Positions 1 to 9,891 of a stretch of 64,000 nt of DNA are shown here, piece after piece. The stretch's first letter is position 1. Every line of letters starts with the position of its first letter. The stretch comes from Ostrinia nubilalis (Eukaryota > Arthropoda > Insecta > Lepidoptera > Crambidae): the NCBI RefSeq assembly GCF_963855985.1, contig NC_087110.1, positions 9,663,001 through 9,727,000 on the forward strand. Direction: 5' to 3'. A program made the position numbers and the translations under genes. The notes beneath the pieces were generated by a model, which was not told the DNA's origin, made no database searches, and saw nothing but the letters and a program-made list of their open reading frames with translations.

Positions 1-228
1 TACATAGATGGCGCTGTGCTCCGTTACATCGCGGTGATAATGTTTTTTTCCCAGCAAATATAACCTTCCGAAGACTTCAACCGGCAAACTTGTGCTTGTA
101 CTACCAAGACGAATATGATTCGTCCAAGACATTACTAGGAAGGTCAAACCGGCCTAGTTTGTCTATACGATCGTTGTATTTTTGAAAGTGCCGCTTGCTT
201 TTGAGCTCAGAGCGGGTGGCGCTGGAAA
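1..228 (+). ncRNA. Candidate snRNA-like gene, family 1, copy 1 (promoter plus RNA)
   Basis: Seen: upstream box CATAGATGGCGCTGTGC at 3-19, a CGCGGTG core at 30, an AT-rich TATA-like AATATAAC at 57, an ATTTTTG tract at 178-184 and a terminal stem-loop at 187-223 (AGTGCC pairs with GGCGCT, inner CTTGCT with AGCGGG). The body has ACGAAT/ATTCGT and AGG/CCT-type inverted repeats. The RNA would run from about 86 to 225, near 140 nt. No open frame is needed to explain it. Known: U-snRNAs carry a PuAU4-6GPu Sm site before a 3' stem-loop. Inferred: a Sm-class or Pol III RNA gene. The window starts at the promoter, so more upstream sequence is cut off. A Pol III transcript ending at the T-run is the alternative. 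Confidence 0.45.
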
Positions 229-319
229 ATATCCATGGGCATTTTTTACTTGAAATGCACCTTACGGCCTTGGTATGTAAGGTTTGTGCTTATTTATTTA
301 TGTGAGTTTAAAGTTCTTT

Positions 320-440
320 GTGTCCAATAGGTATAAAGCTTATGAGTATGACCACTCAAAAACTCTCATTCCTATCTTGTTTTATATTTCAGTTAAGCTG
401 AAATAACGATTCAACTTATAAACTAGGACTTTCCTTATTA
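320..440 (-). ncRNA. Candidate snRNA-like RNA end, promoter lost
   Basis: Minus-strand Sm-like tract GTTTTTG at 357-363, followed by an imperfect terminal hairpin at 320-355. Upstream in the RNA sense is a TTTCAG/CTGAAA stem-loop at 387-403, as in family 3. The expected promoter position is occupied by the MITE at 450-612, so this copy is probably dead. Confidence 0.3.
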
Positions 441-449
441 CTTAAGGCA

Positions 450-612
450 TTGTTCCTTCGGGGACATCCCGTTTTTTGCAGGATCCCGTTTAGTAGTATA
501 CTTCTTTTAATATTAATTAATTAATGGTCACACTAACAACCAGTTTGCAGTGTCCTGCAAAAAACCGATTACATTACTGGATCTTGCAAAACCGGATGGC
601 TGTGGGAACGGA
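450..612. mobile_element. MITE with GCAGGATCCCG subterminal inverted repeats
   Basis: Left end TGTTCCTTCGGGGACATC and right end GGATGGCTGTGGGAACGGA are imperfect inverted repeats. Both sides also carry TTTTGCAGGATCC-type motifs in opposite orientation. A second copy lies at 2009-2171, and related pieces at 4142-4205, 36960-37075 and 40510-40600. No coding capacity. The superfamily is unclear. Confidence 0.55.
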
Positions 613-735
613 CCCTATTATGTACATAATTATGAATTTAAATGTAGTGGCGGGCGTTAAGTGTAGGTAGGTATGTAAAATTATATCAATTATTAATAGA
701 ATTTAGTATGTAATGGTTATTATAATCGTATTTCT

Positions 736-850
736 GGTGCTGCCCTGCCTTTCAGCGGCAGCACCTCCAAAAACTGTTTAACTCCGTTAGTCGTGTATAC
801 GACGTTTTATAAATATAATAACTTATTTATTAAAATCACCATGTAAGGAC
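736..850 (-). ncRNA. Candidate snRNA-like RNA, family 2, copy 1
   Basis: Minus-strand GTTTTTGG at 767-774 precedes a perfect 9-bp terminal stem GGTGCTGCC/GGCAGCACC (736-744 with 757-765). A GTCGT/ACGAC stem-loop sits upstream at 789-801. The promoter would lie near 880-960, where a palindromic MITE is inserted, so no box is visible. Confidence 0.35.
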
Positions 851-901
851 TAGATATTTTTTTATGCATAACAAGGCAGGTATTTGACCACAATCGCACC
901 T

Positions 902-1041
902 GAGGTGGAATTGTGTAAAGCAATCGTTATCATTTGACAGTTCACAACGTACGGTTATTCTGTCAAACGCTTTGTTTATCTGACTTTATCGTACGTTATG
1001 AACTGTCAAATGATAACGATTGCTTTACACAATTCCACCTC
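902..1041. mobile_element. Palindromic MITE, about 140 bp
   Basis: Terminal inverted repeats of about 55 bp start with GAGGTGGAATTGTGTAAAGC and end with its complement. A short unpaired centre lies between. No reading frame. It sits where the promoter of the family 2 copy would be expected. Confidence 0.8.
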
Positions 1042-1229
1042 TGGTGTTAAGTAGGATACAGTCTAGGATGGTACATATCTGCCCTGTAACATAATTAAAG
1101 TAATATACACACACATGCACTTAAATATTATGGTGGGCGTTAAGTGTAGGTAGGTGTGTAAAGTTAAAAGTTATTAATTAACAATAGAAAATATTATTAG
1201 TATGTAATGGTTATTATAATCGTATTTCT

Positions 1230-1500
1230 GGTGCTGCCATGCCTTTCGGCGGCAGCACCTCCAAAAAGTGTTGATGAATGAATGAATATAAAATTATAAT
1301 AACTTATTTAATAATATCACAATATAAGGTTTAGATAAATATCACATACTTAAAAACTAACCTAACTATATGATACATATTACCTTAAATTATAATATTC
1401 TTAAATAACTAGTGACGAGCATAAAGTGTATGTGACCTAAATACGCCACTGGAGCAATTTTATCACCGCGATGCAATTACGAACAACGCCAGCTGTTGTT
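1230..1500 (-). ncRNA. Candidate snRNA-like gene, family 2, copy 2
   Basis: Terminal stem GGTGCTGCC/GGCAGCACC at 1230-1259 and a CTTTTTGG tract at 1261-1268 on the minus strand. A decayed promoter lies at about 1470-1498: the CGCGGTG core is intact but the distal box has changed to ACAACGCCAGCTGTT. The promoter-to-Sm distance is about 200 nt, longer than in other families, so an insertion or unrelated pairing is possible. Confidence 0.35.
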
Positions 1501-1558
1501 AACTCTTACTAAAACGGCAAAGTTTCCCAAGTCATTTAGTTTTTGTCTGCGTTCATGA

Positions 1559-1785
1559 TACATAGATGGCGCTGTGCTCCGTTACATCGCGGTGATAATG
1601 TTTTTTTCCCAGCAAATATAACCTTCCGAAGACTTCAATCGGCAATCTTGTGCTTGTACTACCAAGACGAATATGATTTGTCAAAGACATTACTAGGAAG
1701 GTCAAACCGGCTTAGTTTGTCTATACGATCGTTGTATTTTTGAAAGTGCCGCTTGCTTTTGAGCTCAGAGCGGGTGGCACTGAAA
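1559..1785 (+). ncRNA. Candidate snRNA-like gene, family 1, copy 2
   Basis: Near-identical to bases 1-228. Box at 1561-1577, CGCGGTG core, ATATAA TATA element, ATTTTTG at 1736-1742, terminal stem 1745-1781. The outer stem pair AGTGCC/GGCACT here is fully Watson-Crick, where copy 1 has AGTGCC/GGCGCT with a wobble. The change therefore keeps pairing. Confidence 0.45.
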
Positions 1786-1879
1786 AATATCCATGGGCAT
1801 TTTTTTACTTGAAATATCCACCTTACGACATTGGTATAAGGTTTGTGCATATTTATATGAGAGTTTAAAGTTTTTTGTG

Positions 1880-1965
1880 CCCTATAGGTTTAAAGCTTAT
1901 GAGTATGACGACTCAAAAACTCTCATTCCCATCTTGTTTTATATTTCATTTAAGCTGAAATAACG
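1880..1965 (-). ncRNA. Candidate snRNA-like RNA end, promoter lost
   Basis: Duplicate of the 320-440 copy. GTTTTTG on the minus strand at 1914-1920, a GTGCCC-started imperfect terminal hairpin, and a TTTCA(T/G)/CTGAAA stem-loop upstream. The promoter region is replaced by the second GGATCCCG MITE. Confidence 0.25.
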
Positions 1966-2245
1966 ATTCAACTTATAAACTAGGACTTTTCTTATAACTT
2001 AAGGCATTGTTCCGATGGAGACATCCCGTTTTTTGCAGGATCCCGTTTAGTAGTATACTCCTTTTAATATTAATTAATTAATGGTCACACGAACAATCCG
2101 TTTGCAGTGTCCTGCAAAAACCGATCTGCATTACTGGATCTTGCAAAACCGGATGGCTGTCGGAACGGACCCTATTATGTACATAATTATGAATTTAAAT
2201 GTAGTGGCGGGCGTTAAGTGTAGGTAGGTATGTAAAATATTTCAA

Positions 2246-2445
2246 TCTATAATATATAAAGCTCGTCTATTATATAAAAATCTATCGCAAAATGTGTTGG
2301 TAAGCGCATAACTCAACAACGCCTGGACCAATTTTACCAATTCTTTTTTTTTACGTTCGTTAAAGTCCAAGAATGGTTTTTACGGCGAGAAAAAATCGAA
2401 TAATTTCCGGGATAACCCCGGGCGAAGCCGCGGGCGGAAAACTAG
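2246..2445 (+). mobile_element. Non-autonomous Helitron, 200 bp
   Basis: Begins TCTATAATATATAAAG and ends GGCGGAAAACTAG, with a GCCGCGGGC hairpin before the end. It sits between A and T: the paralogous empty site near 683-690 reads CAATTATTAATAG, and here CAA and TTATTAATAG flank the element exactly. TC start, CTAG end, A^T target and no target duplication are the Helitron hallmarks. Confidence 0.85.
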
Positions 2446-2491
2446 TTATTAATAGAATTTAGTATGTAATGGTTATTATAATCGTATCATT

Positions 2492-2515
2492 GGTGCTGAG
2501 CACCTACAAAAAGTG
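2492..2515 (-). ncRNA. Truncated family 2 RNA end
   Basis: GGTGCT/AGCACC with the loop and inner stem deleted, next to a CTTTTTG tract on the minus strand (2507-2513). Flanks match the other family 2 copies. Probably a dead copy. Confidence 0.3.
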
Positions 2516-2733
2516 TTTACTCCGTTAGTCGTGTCGTGTATACGACTTATTATAATAATAACTTATTATAATAATATTAAAATTTAAGGACTATATGAAA
2601 CGATTGCCAATATTATTGTTGTACCTAATTCGGTTGTAATTGGATGTAAATAGGTAGTTAAATAGTTATGTTATGCTACAACGTTCCAAGTGGCGGGCGT
2701 TAAGTATAGGTAGGTATGTAAATATATCAATTA

Positions 2734-3865
2734 CACTGGTCAACAGTGGTTTTGGTGCCAAGGAACTGTATATATTTTTTGATTAAGGACCTTATACTGG
2801 TTGCTTTAGTAGCAAATTTGTTGATTTCCTACGTGTGGTTTTCTAGATTTTGACGTGTATAGAAAAATACAAAATTTCACCAAAATCAGCATTTATAATA
2901 TTTTGAAGTGCTCAAAAACTGTCTTTTCCTCGACTTTTGTGAATGAGGTGTAATGGAACTATCACGTTACATCCTCCAGCAGTAATCAGCCATCATATAG
3001 CTATCCCATCTGCCTTGGTACCTCTTTTCCAATGGTTTTTAGGTCTTGATAGCATCGCTCTCCCTGTTCTTAGCTATAGCATGCTATAGTGACCCAAGAT
3101 TCTCTGGGAATTGGTCAAGATGACTGTGGAGGTAGTGCCCTTTGATGAAAATTATTACATCCTGAGTTTTTAAGGCATGTCTCACAATTTCATAGTAGTT
3201 ACTGGTCCTGTAATTTTCGAGAAAATTTTTAGTAACTTCAACGAACGAAGTGCACGTAAATCTTTCCAAACGTCCATCAAACTTAAGAAATCAGTATCTT
3301 TTATTAATATTCTTATTTGTGGACCATCAAAAATTATTGCTTTACCCTTTTTTATGCTCAAATCAGGATTTTTTTTTTGTTTTTTCCTCACTTTTTCCAC
3401 TCTGAACTTCATGTTATGGCTTCTTTGACCATTGAAACATTGCCCAAGAGTTCACAGCAGATTATACAAACAATTTTGGGTATCCACGGCTTGAATACAA
3501 CCACAATTTCCGACATAAAGTAAGAAAAATAAGCATATTTTATTAAAATTTTGTCTAAATTTTTGAAATTCTTAACTGTGTACACATCACAAATGTAACA
3601 AATTACATTCGGATCGTTGAGGCAACTTCTTGGCAATGCAGACATGATATTAAAATAAATTTCGCTATAAAAATATACCGATAACACTACAAACTGTGCA
3701 ACCAAAGTACCGATTAAAGCTAAAATTTAAAACTGAGGGTAGATCAAAAACTACACGTAGGAAAAAAAAAAGAAAAATATTTTTATTATGACTAATACAC
3801 ACCTAATATTAAACTATCAACAGAATCTCGGCACCATTTTAATTTTGTTTTTTTGTTGACCAGTG
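2734..3865 (-). mobile_element. Decayed CACTA/CMC-like DNA transposon, 1.13 kb
   Basis: Inverted termini CACTGGTCAACA and TGTTGACCAGTG, flanked by a 3-bp TTA duplication (2731-2733, 3866-3868). The flanks rejoin a family 2 downstream sequence that is uninterrupted elsewhere. CACTG termini with a 3-bp duplication suggest the CMC superfamily (inference). The interior holds a broken minus-strand gene. The 1.1-kb length implies internal deletion. Confidence 0.7.
2950..3705 (-). pseudogene. Broken transposon-borne protein of a widespread arthropod family
   Basis: Three minus-strand frame pieces in order. The first (3705-3409) has a CYICDVYT-type cysteine segment followed by YFSYF. The second (3412-3182) has FDGPQIRILIKD. 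The third (3269-3084) has NFLENYRTSNYYEIV and HSHLDQFPENLGSL. I recognise these as successive parts of an uncharacterised protein family repeated in arthropod genomes, whose usual continuation (GERFHQD-like) is recognisable only in decayed form below 3084. Frameshifts and stops separate the pieces, so it is not expressed as one protein. It lies wholly inside the TIR element at 2734-3865, which suggests the family is transposon-derived. No function is assigned. Confidence 0.6.
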
Positions 3866-3908
3866 TTATGAATAATTAGTTTGTCATGGTTATTTTAATC
3901 GTATTTCT

Positions 3909-4060
3909 GGTGCTGCCTTGCCTTTTGGCGGCAGCACCTCCAAAAATTATGAGTAACGTAACGTAAAATATAAATGATAAGAAAAAACTGATAAGTAATA
4001 TGAAAACTGTAAAATCGTGTATACATAATTATTATAAATGTAATAACTTATTTAATAATA
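3909..4060 (-). ncRNA. Candidate snRNA-like RNA, family 2, copy 4
   Basis: Perfect AATTTTTGG Sm-type tract on the minus strand (3940-3948) followed by the 9-bp stem GGTGCTGCC/GGCAGCACC (3909-3938). The body to the right resembles that of the copy at 1230. No CGCGGTG box is visible upstream, so the promoter may be lost. Confidence 0.35.
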
Positions 4061-4411
4061 TCACAAATTATAAGGACTAGATAAATATCACATAATTAAA
4101 ATTAACTTAATTATATTATACAAATAGCTTAGATTATAAACCTATTCCCATTCTGTTTTATTCAGCTAAGCTGAAAAAACGGATTGCCGTGGGAATGGAT
4201 CCTTAGACATTTATTTGTCAATTGTCACCTTGTGGTAATAATGACAATAACTTGTCTTAAAAATGGAACTTATTTAGGTATAAGTTTCTTAGACCTTGGG
4301 AATAAAGTGCATTTTTCATTGCTTTGAGACGCCATACTAATTTGCGTGCGTAAATTTGCACTTGAAATATGCACCTTACGACCGTGGTATAAGGTTTGAT
4401 GTCTTATTTTT

Positions 4412-4606
4412 GTGCCCTTTAAGCTTTTAGCTTAGGAACACTTTCAAAAATGTTCGAGGATTTGAATCCTCATTCCTCCATATGTAATTATATACTATTT
4501 TCAGCTATGCTGAAATATTATTATAGACTTCAATAGCCACGGGCTATTAATACGCGTCTGTAAAAACTTTACCATCGCGATTCAAGTCAGCACAGCGACA
4601 TCTATT
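4412..4606 (-). ncRNA. Candidate snRNA-like gene, family 3, unit 1
   Basis: Read on the minus strand: box at 4590-4606 (AATAGATGTCGCTGTGC), CGCGATGG core starting at 4579, TATTAATAG exactly 27 nt further at 4552. Then come stem-loop TTTCAG/CTGAAA (4498-4514), stem-loop GAGGAT/ATCCTC (4455-4470), Sm-like ATTTTTG (4445-4451) and a terminal hairpin GTG..AAGC/GCTT..CAC (4412-4441). Predicted RNA about 4520 to 4410, near 110 nt. The order SL, SL, Sm, SL is that of a U-snRNA. Neither strand has a credible protein. Confidence 0.5.
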
Positions 4607-4987
4607 GAATCAATTTCGTTACTTTGAAACTTGAATGTTTTAAAACAATAGTGACTTTTGATTGTATAGTTCTTGCAACTCACTCGGATAACAATAATAC
4701 TTTAGAATTATAGATGGCGCGATAGTTAACTGAAATGCAATGAACAAAATTTATTTAATATAATTATAACCTAAGTTGTTGTCGATTGTCTAAATATGCC
4801 CACTGCTAATCACTAGCTTAATAATAATTACTGGCCTAAAAAGATGGAACTTATTCATAAGGCTGTATGCCAAGGGAATAAAGTGCATTTTTCATTGCTT
4901 TGAGACGACATATTAATTTGCGTGCGTAATTTTTCACTTGAAATATGCACCTTACGACCCTGGTATAAGGTTTGATGTCTTATTTTT

Positions 4988-5168
4988 GTGCCCTTTAAGC
5001 TTTTAGCTTAGGAACACTTTCAAAAACTTTTCACGTCAAATCCTCATTCCCACCTTGTGTTTTCAGCTATGCTGAAACATTATTATAGACTTCAATAGCC
5101 ACAGGCTATTAATACAAGTCTGTAAAAACTTTACCATCGCGATTCAAGTCAGCACAGCGACATCTATT
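4988..5168 (-). ncRNA. Candidate snRNA-like gene, family 3, unit 2
   Basis: Box 5152-5168, TATTAATA element, TTTCAG/CTGAAA stem-loop, GTTTTTG tract 5021-5027, terminal hairpin 4988-5017. The GAGGAT/ATCCTC stem-loop of unit 1 is disrupted here (only ATCCTC remains), so this copy may be non-functional. Confidence 0.42.
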
Positions 5169-5543
5169 GAATCAATTTCGTACTTTGAAACTTGAATGTT
5201 TTAAAACAACAGTGACTTTTGATTGTATAGTTCTTGCAACTCACTCGGATAACAATAATACTTTAGAATTATAGATGGCGCGATAGTTAACTGAAATGCA
5301 ATGAACAAAATTTGTTTAATAATAACCTAAGTTGTTGTCGATTGTCTAAATATGCCCACTGCTAATCATTAGCTTAATAATAATTACTGGCCTAAAAAGA
5401 TGGAACTTATTCATAAGGCTGTATGCCAAGGGAATAAAGTGCATTTTTCATTGCTTTGAGACGACATATTAATATACGTGCGTAATTTTTCACTTGAAAT
5501 ATGCACCTTACGACCCTGGTATAAGGTTTGATGTCTTATTTTT

Positions 5544-5735
5544 GTGCCCTTTAAGCTTTTAGCTTAGGAACACTTTCAAAAACTTTCGAGGATTTGAATC
5601 CTCATTCCCCCAATGTATATAAACTACTTTCAGCTATGCTGAAATGTTATAATAGACTTCAATAGCCACGGGCTATTAATACAAGTCTATGAAAACTTTG
5701 CCATCGCGATTCAAGTCAGCACAGCGACATCTGTT
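5544..5735 (-). ncRNA. Candidate snRNA-like gene, family 3, unit 3
   Basis: Box 5719-5735, promoter core, TATTAATA, both internal stem-loops, GTTTTTG tract 5577-5583 and terminal hairpin 5544-5573. Nearly identical to the unit at 6994-7185 through the 1450-bp duplication. Confidence 0.48.
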
Positions 5736-5860
5736 GAATCAATTTTGTACTTTGTGACTTCAATTGTTTGTTTTAAAATGGCCGTTACTTTTCTTTGTAA
5801 ATGTATTTTTGTGACGGTCTTTTATGTAATGATTGTAACGCCTGTAAACTTAAGCATTAT

Positions 5861-6122
5861 CCGTGGGAGAGCCACGCTTCGGCACGAATGGGCCGGCTCG
5901 ACCGGAGTGATACCACGGCCTCACAGAAAACCGGCGTGAAGCAGCTTGCGCTGTGTTTCGCCGAGTGAGTGAGGGTACCGGAGGCCCAATAGGGGGAATG
6001 GGAGTTAAAAGGTTGGCAGCGCACTTGTGACTTCACTGGTACGTCCCCTATACACCCATGGGCGGTGGCAATTGCTTACCATCAGGTGATCCGTCTGCTC
6101 GGCTGCCTTCTATCACACAAAA
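5861..6122 (+). mobile_element. Lepidopteran SINE/LINE-tail element (CCGTGGGAGAGCC family)
   Basis: Begins CCGTGGGAGAGCCACGC and ends with the lepidopteran retroposon tail motif ACCATCAGGTGATCCGTC and CTGCTCGGCTGCC. Copies occur at 7311-7572, 18399-18646, 19314-19561 and 20229-20476, each inside an RNA-gene array unit, so they were multiplied by the array duplications. The 64-residue open frame across its left edge is chance. Confidence 0.7.
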
Positions 6123-6447
6123 AAGCTAAAATTACACTTAATTAAGTACACCTACTAACTGGGCTAAAAACTGGGAAAACTTATTCACTCGGATAACAAA
6201 GTACTTTAGGAGCATAATTTGTTTATAACTTAAATTGTTGTCAGTTGTTTAAATAAGGCCACTGCTAATCATAAGCTTAATGATAATTACTGACCTAAAA
6301 AGATGGAACTTATTCATAAGGCCGTATGCCAAGGGAATAAAGTGCACATTACATTGCCTCAAGGCGACAGACATATTATTCTGCGCAATTTTTCACTTGA
6401 AATGTGCACCTTACGACCTTGGTATAAGGTATGATGTGATTATTTTT

Positions 6448-6625
6448 GTGCCCTTTAAGCTTTTAGCTTAGGAACACTTTCAAAAAGTTTCGAGGATTTG
6501 ACTCCTCATTCCTCTGTATTTTCAGCTATGCTGAAATATTATAATAGACTTCAATAGCCACGGGCTTAATACAAGTCTGTGAAAACATTACCATCGCGAT
6601 TCAAGTCAGCACAGCGACATCTATT
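6448..6625 (-). ncRNA. Candidate snRNA-like gene, family 3, unit 4
   Basis: Box 6609-6625, CTTTTTG tract 6481-6487, terminal hairpin 6448-6477. The GAGGAGTC/GACTCCTC variant changes the internal stem-loop on one side (GAGGATTTGACTCCTC on plus), keeping GAGGA..TCCTC pairing. The TATA-position sequence has lost three bases (GGGCTTAATAC). Confidence 0.45.
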
Positions 6626-6993
6626 GAATCAATTTCGTACTTTGAAACTTGAATGTTTTAAAACAATAGTGACTTTGGATTGTATAGTTCTTGCAACTCA
6701 CTCGGATAACAATAATACTTTAGAATTATAGATGGCGCGATAGTTAACTGAAATGCAATGAACAAAATTTGTTTAATAATATTGTTGTCGATTGTCTAAA
6801 TATGCCCACTGCTAATCACTAGCTTAATAATAATTACTGGCCTAAAAAGATGGAACTTATTCATAAGGTTGTATGCCAAGGGAATAAAGTGCATTTTTCA
6901 TTGCTTTGAGACGACATATTAATATACGTGCGTAATTTTTCACTTGAAATATGCACCTTATGACCCTGGTATAAGGTTTGATGTCTTATTTTT

Positions 6994-7185
6994 GTGCCCT
7001 TTAAGCTTTTAGCTTAAGAACACTTTCAAAAACTTTCGAGGATTTGAATCCTCATTCCCCCAATGTATATAAACTACTTTCAGCTATGCTGAAATGTTAT
7101 AATAGATTTCAATAGCCACGGGCTATTAATACAAGTCTATGAAAACTTTACCATCGCGATTCAAGTCAGCACAGCGACATCTGTT
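6994..7185 (-). ncRNA. Candidate snRNA-like gene, family 3, unit 5
   Basis: Copy of unit 3 at 1450 bp distance. Box 7169-7185, GTTTTTG 7027-7033, terminal hairpin 6994-7023 with one base change in the stem (AGCTTAAGAACAC). Confidence 0.47.
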
Positions 7186-7310
7186 GAATCAATTTTGTAC
7201 TTTGTGACTTCAATTGTTTGTTTTAAAATGGCCGTTACTTTTCTTTGTAAATGTATTTTTGTGACGGTCTTTTATGTAATGATTGTAACGCCTGTAAACT
7301 TAAGCATTAT

Positions 7311-7572
7311 CCGTGGGAGAGCCACGCTTCGGCACGAATGGGCCGGCTCGACCGGAGTGATACCACGGCCTCACAGAAAACCGGCGTGAAGCAGCTTGCG
7401 CTGTGTTTCGCCGAGTGAGTGAGGGTACCGGAGGCCCAATAGGGGGAATGGGAGTTAAAAGGTTGGCAGCGCACTTGTGACTTCACTGGTACGTCCCCTA
7501 TACACCCATGGGCGGCGGCAATTGCTTACCATCAGGTGATCCGTCTGCTCGGCTGCCTTCTATCACACAAAA
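7311..7572 (+). mobile_element. SINE-like element, CCGTGGGAGAGCC family
   Basis: Second copy of the element at 5861-6122, carried along in the 1450-bp tandem duplication and nearly identical (one visible change, GGGCGGCGG for GGGCGGTGG). Confidence 0.7.
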
Positions 7573-7897
7573 AAGCTAAAATTACACTTAATTAACTACA
7601 CCTACTAACTGGGCTAAAAACTGGGAAAACTTATTCACTCGGATAACAAAGTACTTTAGGAACAAAATTTGTTTATTACTTAAGTTGTTGTCAGTTGTTT
7701 AAATAAGGCCACTGCTAATCATAAGCTTAATGATAATTACTGACCTAAAAAGATGGAACTTATTCATAAGACCGTATGCCAAGGGAATAAAGTGCACATT
7801 ACATTGCCTCAAGGCGACAGACATATTATTCTGCGCAATTTTTCACTTGAAATGTGCACCTTACGACCTTGGTATAAGGTATGATGTGATTATTTTT

Positions 7898-8075
7898 GTG
7901 CCCTTTAAGCTTTTAGCTTAGGAACACTTTCAAAAAGTTTCGAGGATTTGACTCCTCATTCCTCTGTATTTTCAGCTATGCTGAAATATTATAATAGACT
8001 TCAATAGCCACGGGCTTAATACAAGTCTGTGAAAACTTTACCATCGCGATTCAAGTCAGCACAGCGACATCTATT
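7898..8075 (-). ncRNA. Candidate snRNA-like gene, family 3, unit 6
   Basis: Box 8059-8075, CTTTTTG tract 7931-7937, terminal hairpin 7898-7927. Duplicate of unit 4. Confidence 0.45.
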
Positions 8076-8443
8076 GAATCAATTTCGTACTTTGAAACTT
8101 GAATGTTTTAAAACAATAGTGACTTTGGATTGTATAGTTCTTGCAACTCACTCGGATAACAATAATACTTTAGAATTATAGATGGCGCGATAGTTAACTG
8201 AAATGCAATGAACAAAATTTGTTTAATAATATTGTTGTCGATTGTCTAAATATGCCCACTGCTAATCACTAGCTTAATAATAATTACTGGCCTAAAAAGA
8301 TGGAACTTATTCATAAGGTTGTATGCCAAGGGAATAAAGTGCATTTTTCATTGCTTTGAGACGACATATTAATATACGTGCGTAATTTTTCACTTGAAAT
8401 ATGCACCTTACGACCCTGGTATAAGGTTTGATGTCTTATTTTT

Positions 8444-8621
8444 GTGCCCTTTAAGCTTTTAGCTTAGGAACACTTTCAAAAACTTTCGAGGATTTGACTC
8501 CTCATTCCTCTGTATTTTCAGCTATGCTGAAATATTATAATAGACTTTAATAGCCACGGGCTTAATACAAGTCTGTGAAAACTTTACCATCGCGATTCAA
8601 GTCAGCACAGCGACATCTATT
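8444..8621 (-). ncRNA. Candidate snRNA-like gene, family 3, unit 7
   Basis: Box 8605-8621, GTTTTTG 8477-8483, terminal hairpin 8444-8473. First of the clean 546-bp repeats. Confidence 0.46.
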
Positions 8622-8989
8622 GAATCAATTTCGTACTTTGAAACTTGAATGTTTTAAAACAATAGTGACTTTGGATTGTATAGTTCTTGCAACTCACTCG
8701 GATAACAATAATACTTTAGAATTATAGATGGCGCGATAGTTAACTGAAATGCAATGAACAAAATTTGTTTAATAATATTGTTGTCGATTGTCTAAATATG
8801 CCCACTGCTAATCACTAGCTTAATAATAATTACTGGCCTAAAAAGATGGAACTTATTCATAAGGTTGTATGCCAAGGGAATAAAGTGCATTTTTCATTGC
8901 TTTGAGACGACATATTAATATACGTGCGTAATTTTTCACTTGAAATATGCACCTTACGACCCTGGTATAAGGTTTGATGTCTTATTTTT

Positions 8990-9167
8990 GTGCCCTTTAA
9001 GCTTTTAGCTTAGGAACACTTTCAAAAACTTTCGAGGATTTGACTCCTCATTCCTCTGTATTTTCAGCTATGCTGAAATATTATAATAGACTTTAATAGC
9101 CACGGGCTTAATACAAGTCTGTGAAAACTTTACCATCGCGATTCAAGTCAGCACAGCGACATCTATT
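8990..9167 (-). ncRNA. Candidate snRNA-like gene, family 3, unit 8
   Basis: Box 9151-9167, GTTTTTG 9023-9029, terminal hairpin 8990-9019. It is 546 bp from unit 7 with almost no differences, so a recent duplication. Confidence 0.46.
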
Positions 9168-9523
9168 GAATCAATTTCGTACTTTGAAACTTGAATGTTT
9201 TAAAACAATAGTGACTTTGGATTGTATAGTTCTTGCAACTCACTCGGATAACAATAATACTTTAGAATTATAGATGGCGCGATAGTTAACTGAAATGCAA
9301 TGAACAAAATTTGTTTAATAATATTGTTGTCGATTGTCTAAATATGCCCACTGCTAATCACTAGCTTAATAATAATTACTGGCCTAAAAAGATGGAACTT
9401 ATTCATAAGGTTGTATGCCAAGGGAATAAAGTGCATTTTTCATTGCTTTGAGACGACATATTAATTTGCGTGCGTAATTTTTCACTTGAAATATGCACCT
9501 TAAGGTATGATGTGATTATTTTT

Positions 9524-9686
9524 GTGCCCTTTAAGCTTTTAGCTTAGGAACACTTTCAAAAACTGTGAAACTTCAAATTCTTATTCCCTAGGATATTATT
9601 ATTTATACTTTAATAACCACGGGCTATTAATAAGCGTCTGTGAAAACTTTACCATCGCGATTCAAGTCAGCACAGCGACATCTGTT
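9524..9686 (-). ncRNA. Candidate snRNA-like gene, family 3, unit 9
   Basis: Box 9670-9686, GTTTTTG 9557-9563, terminal hairpin 9524-9553. The internal TTTCAG/CTGAAA stem-loop has been lost, and the flanking CACCTTACGACC segment is deleted. A diverged end-of-array copy. Confidence 0.35.
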
Positions 9687-9743
9687 GAATCAGTTTTGTA
9701 CTTTAATGTTTTAAAATTGTAGTGACTTTTGCTTGTATAGTTC

Positions 9744-9891
9744 TTGCAACTCACAAAGGCAAGTGAGATTTACTTGTGTGTGTGTAGGTGTACATGCACA
9801 TAACGGTAGTGTAGTGTCTGTCAAAGCTTTTGAAAACGATCAGTAGCGAGCCACCACACATGTAAAGCTCACTTGCCTTCGTGAATTGCAA
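9744..9891. mobile_element. MITE with TTGCAACTCAC termini, about 148 bp
   Basis: Left TTGCAACTCACAAAGGCAAG and the complementary right end TTGCCTTCGTGAATTGCAA form about 25-bp inverted repeats. A second copy at 16325-16458 shares the whole interior (CATGCACATAACG, CAGTAGCGAGCCACCACAC). Its insertion splits the TTCTTGCAACTCACTCGG motif seen downstream of every family 3 unit. Confidence 0.75.

Larger units (their letters stand above)
1..2245. repeat. 1.56-kb tandem duplication
   Basis: Bases 1-680 recur at 1559-2240 with scattered differences. Each copy carries a family 1 RNA gene, a promoterless family 3-like RNA end and a GGATCCCG-type MITE. The stretch between (about 680-1558) holds two family 2 RNA ends and a palindromic MITE. 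The downstream motif around 650-735 (GTAGGTAGGTATGTAAA) also recurs at 1140, 2215 and 2705. Confidence 0.85.
4300..9700. repeat. Tandem array of family 3 RNA genes with nested periods
   Basis: Nine family 3 units in head-to-tail order on the minus strand. Boxes at 8059, 8605 and 9151 are exactly 546 bp apart. A larger unit of 1450 bp (about 5390-6840 and 6840-8290) is duplicated, and each half carries one short and one SINE-bearing unit. Each unit has the same order: AAGGTTTGATG, RNA, promoter, TTTTAAAACAATAGTGAC, TAGATGGCGCGATAG. Confidence 0.9.

Noticed and set aside
187..225. Histone mRNA 3' stem-loop
   Set aside because: Stem and loop do not match the conserved histone hairpin and no histone gene is near.
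736..4441. Rho-independent terminators or a CRISPR array, from hairpins plus A/T runs
   Set aside because: The DNA is animal; the hairpins belong to an RNA architecture with promoters, and spacing is not repeat-spacer.
5745..7921. Identical 64- and 63-codon frames duplicated 1450 bp apart
   Set aside because: They cross SINE and RNA-gene borders; identity is due to tandem duplication.
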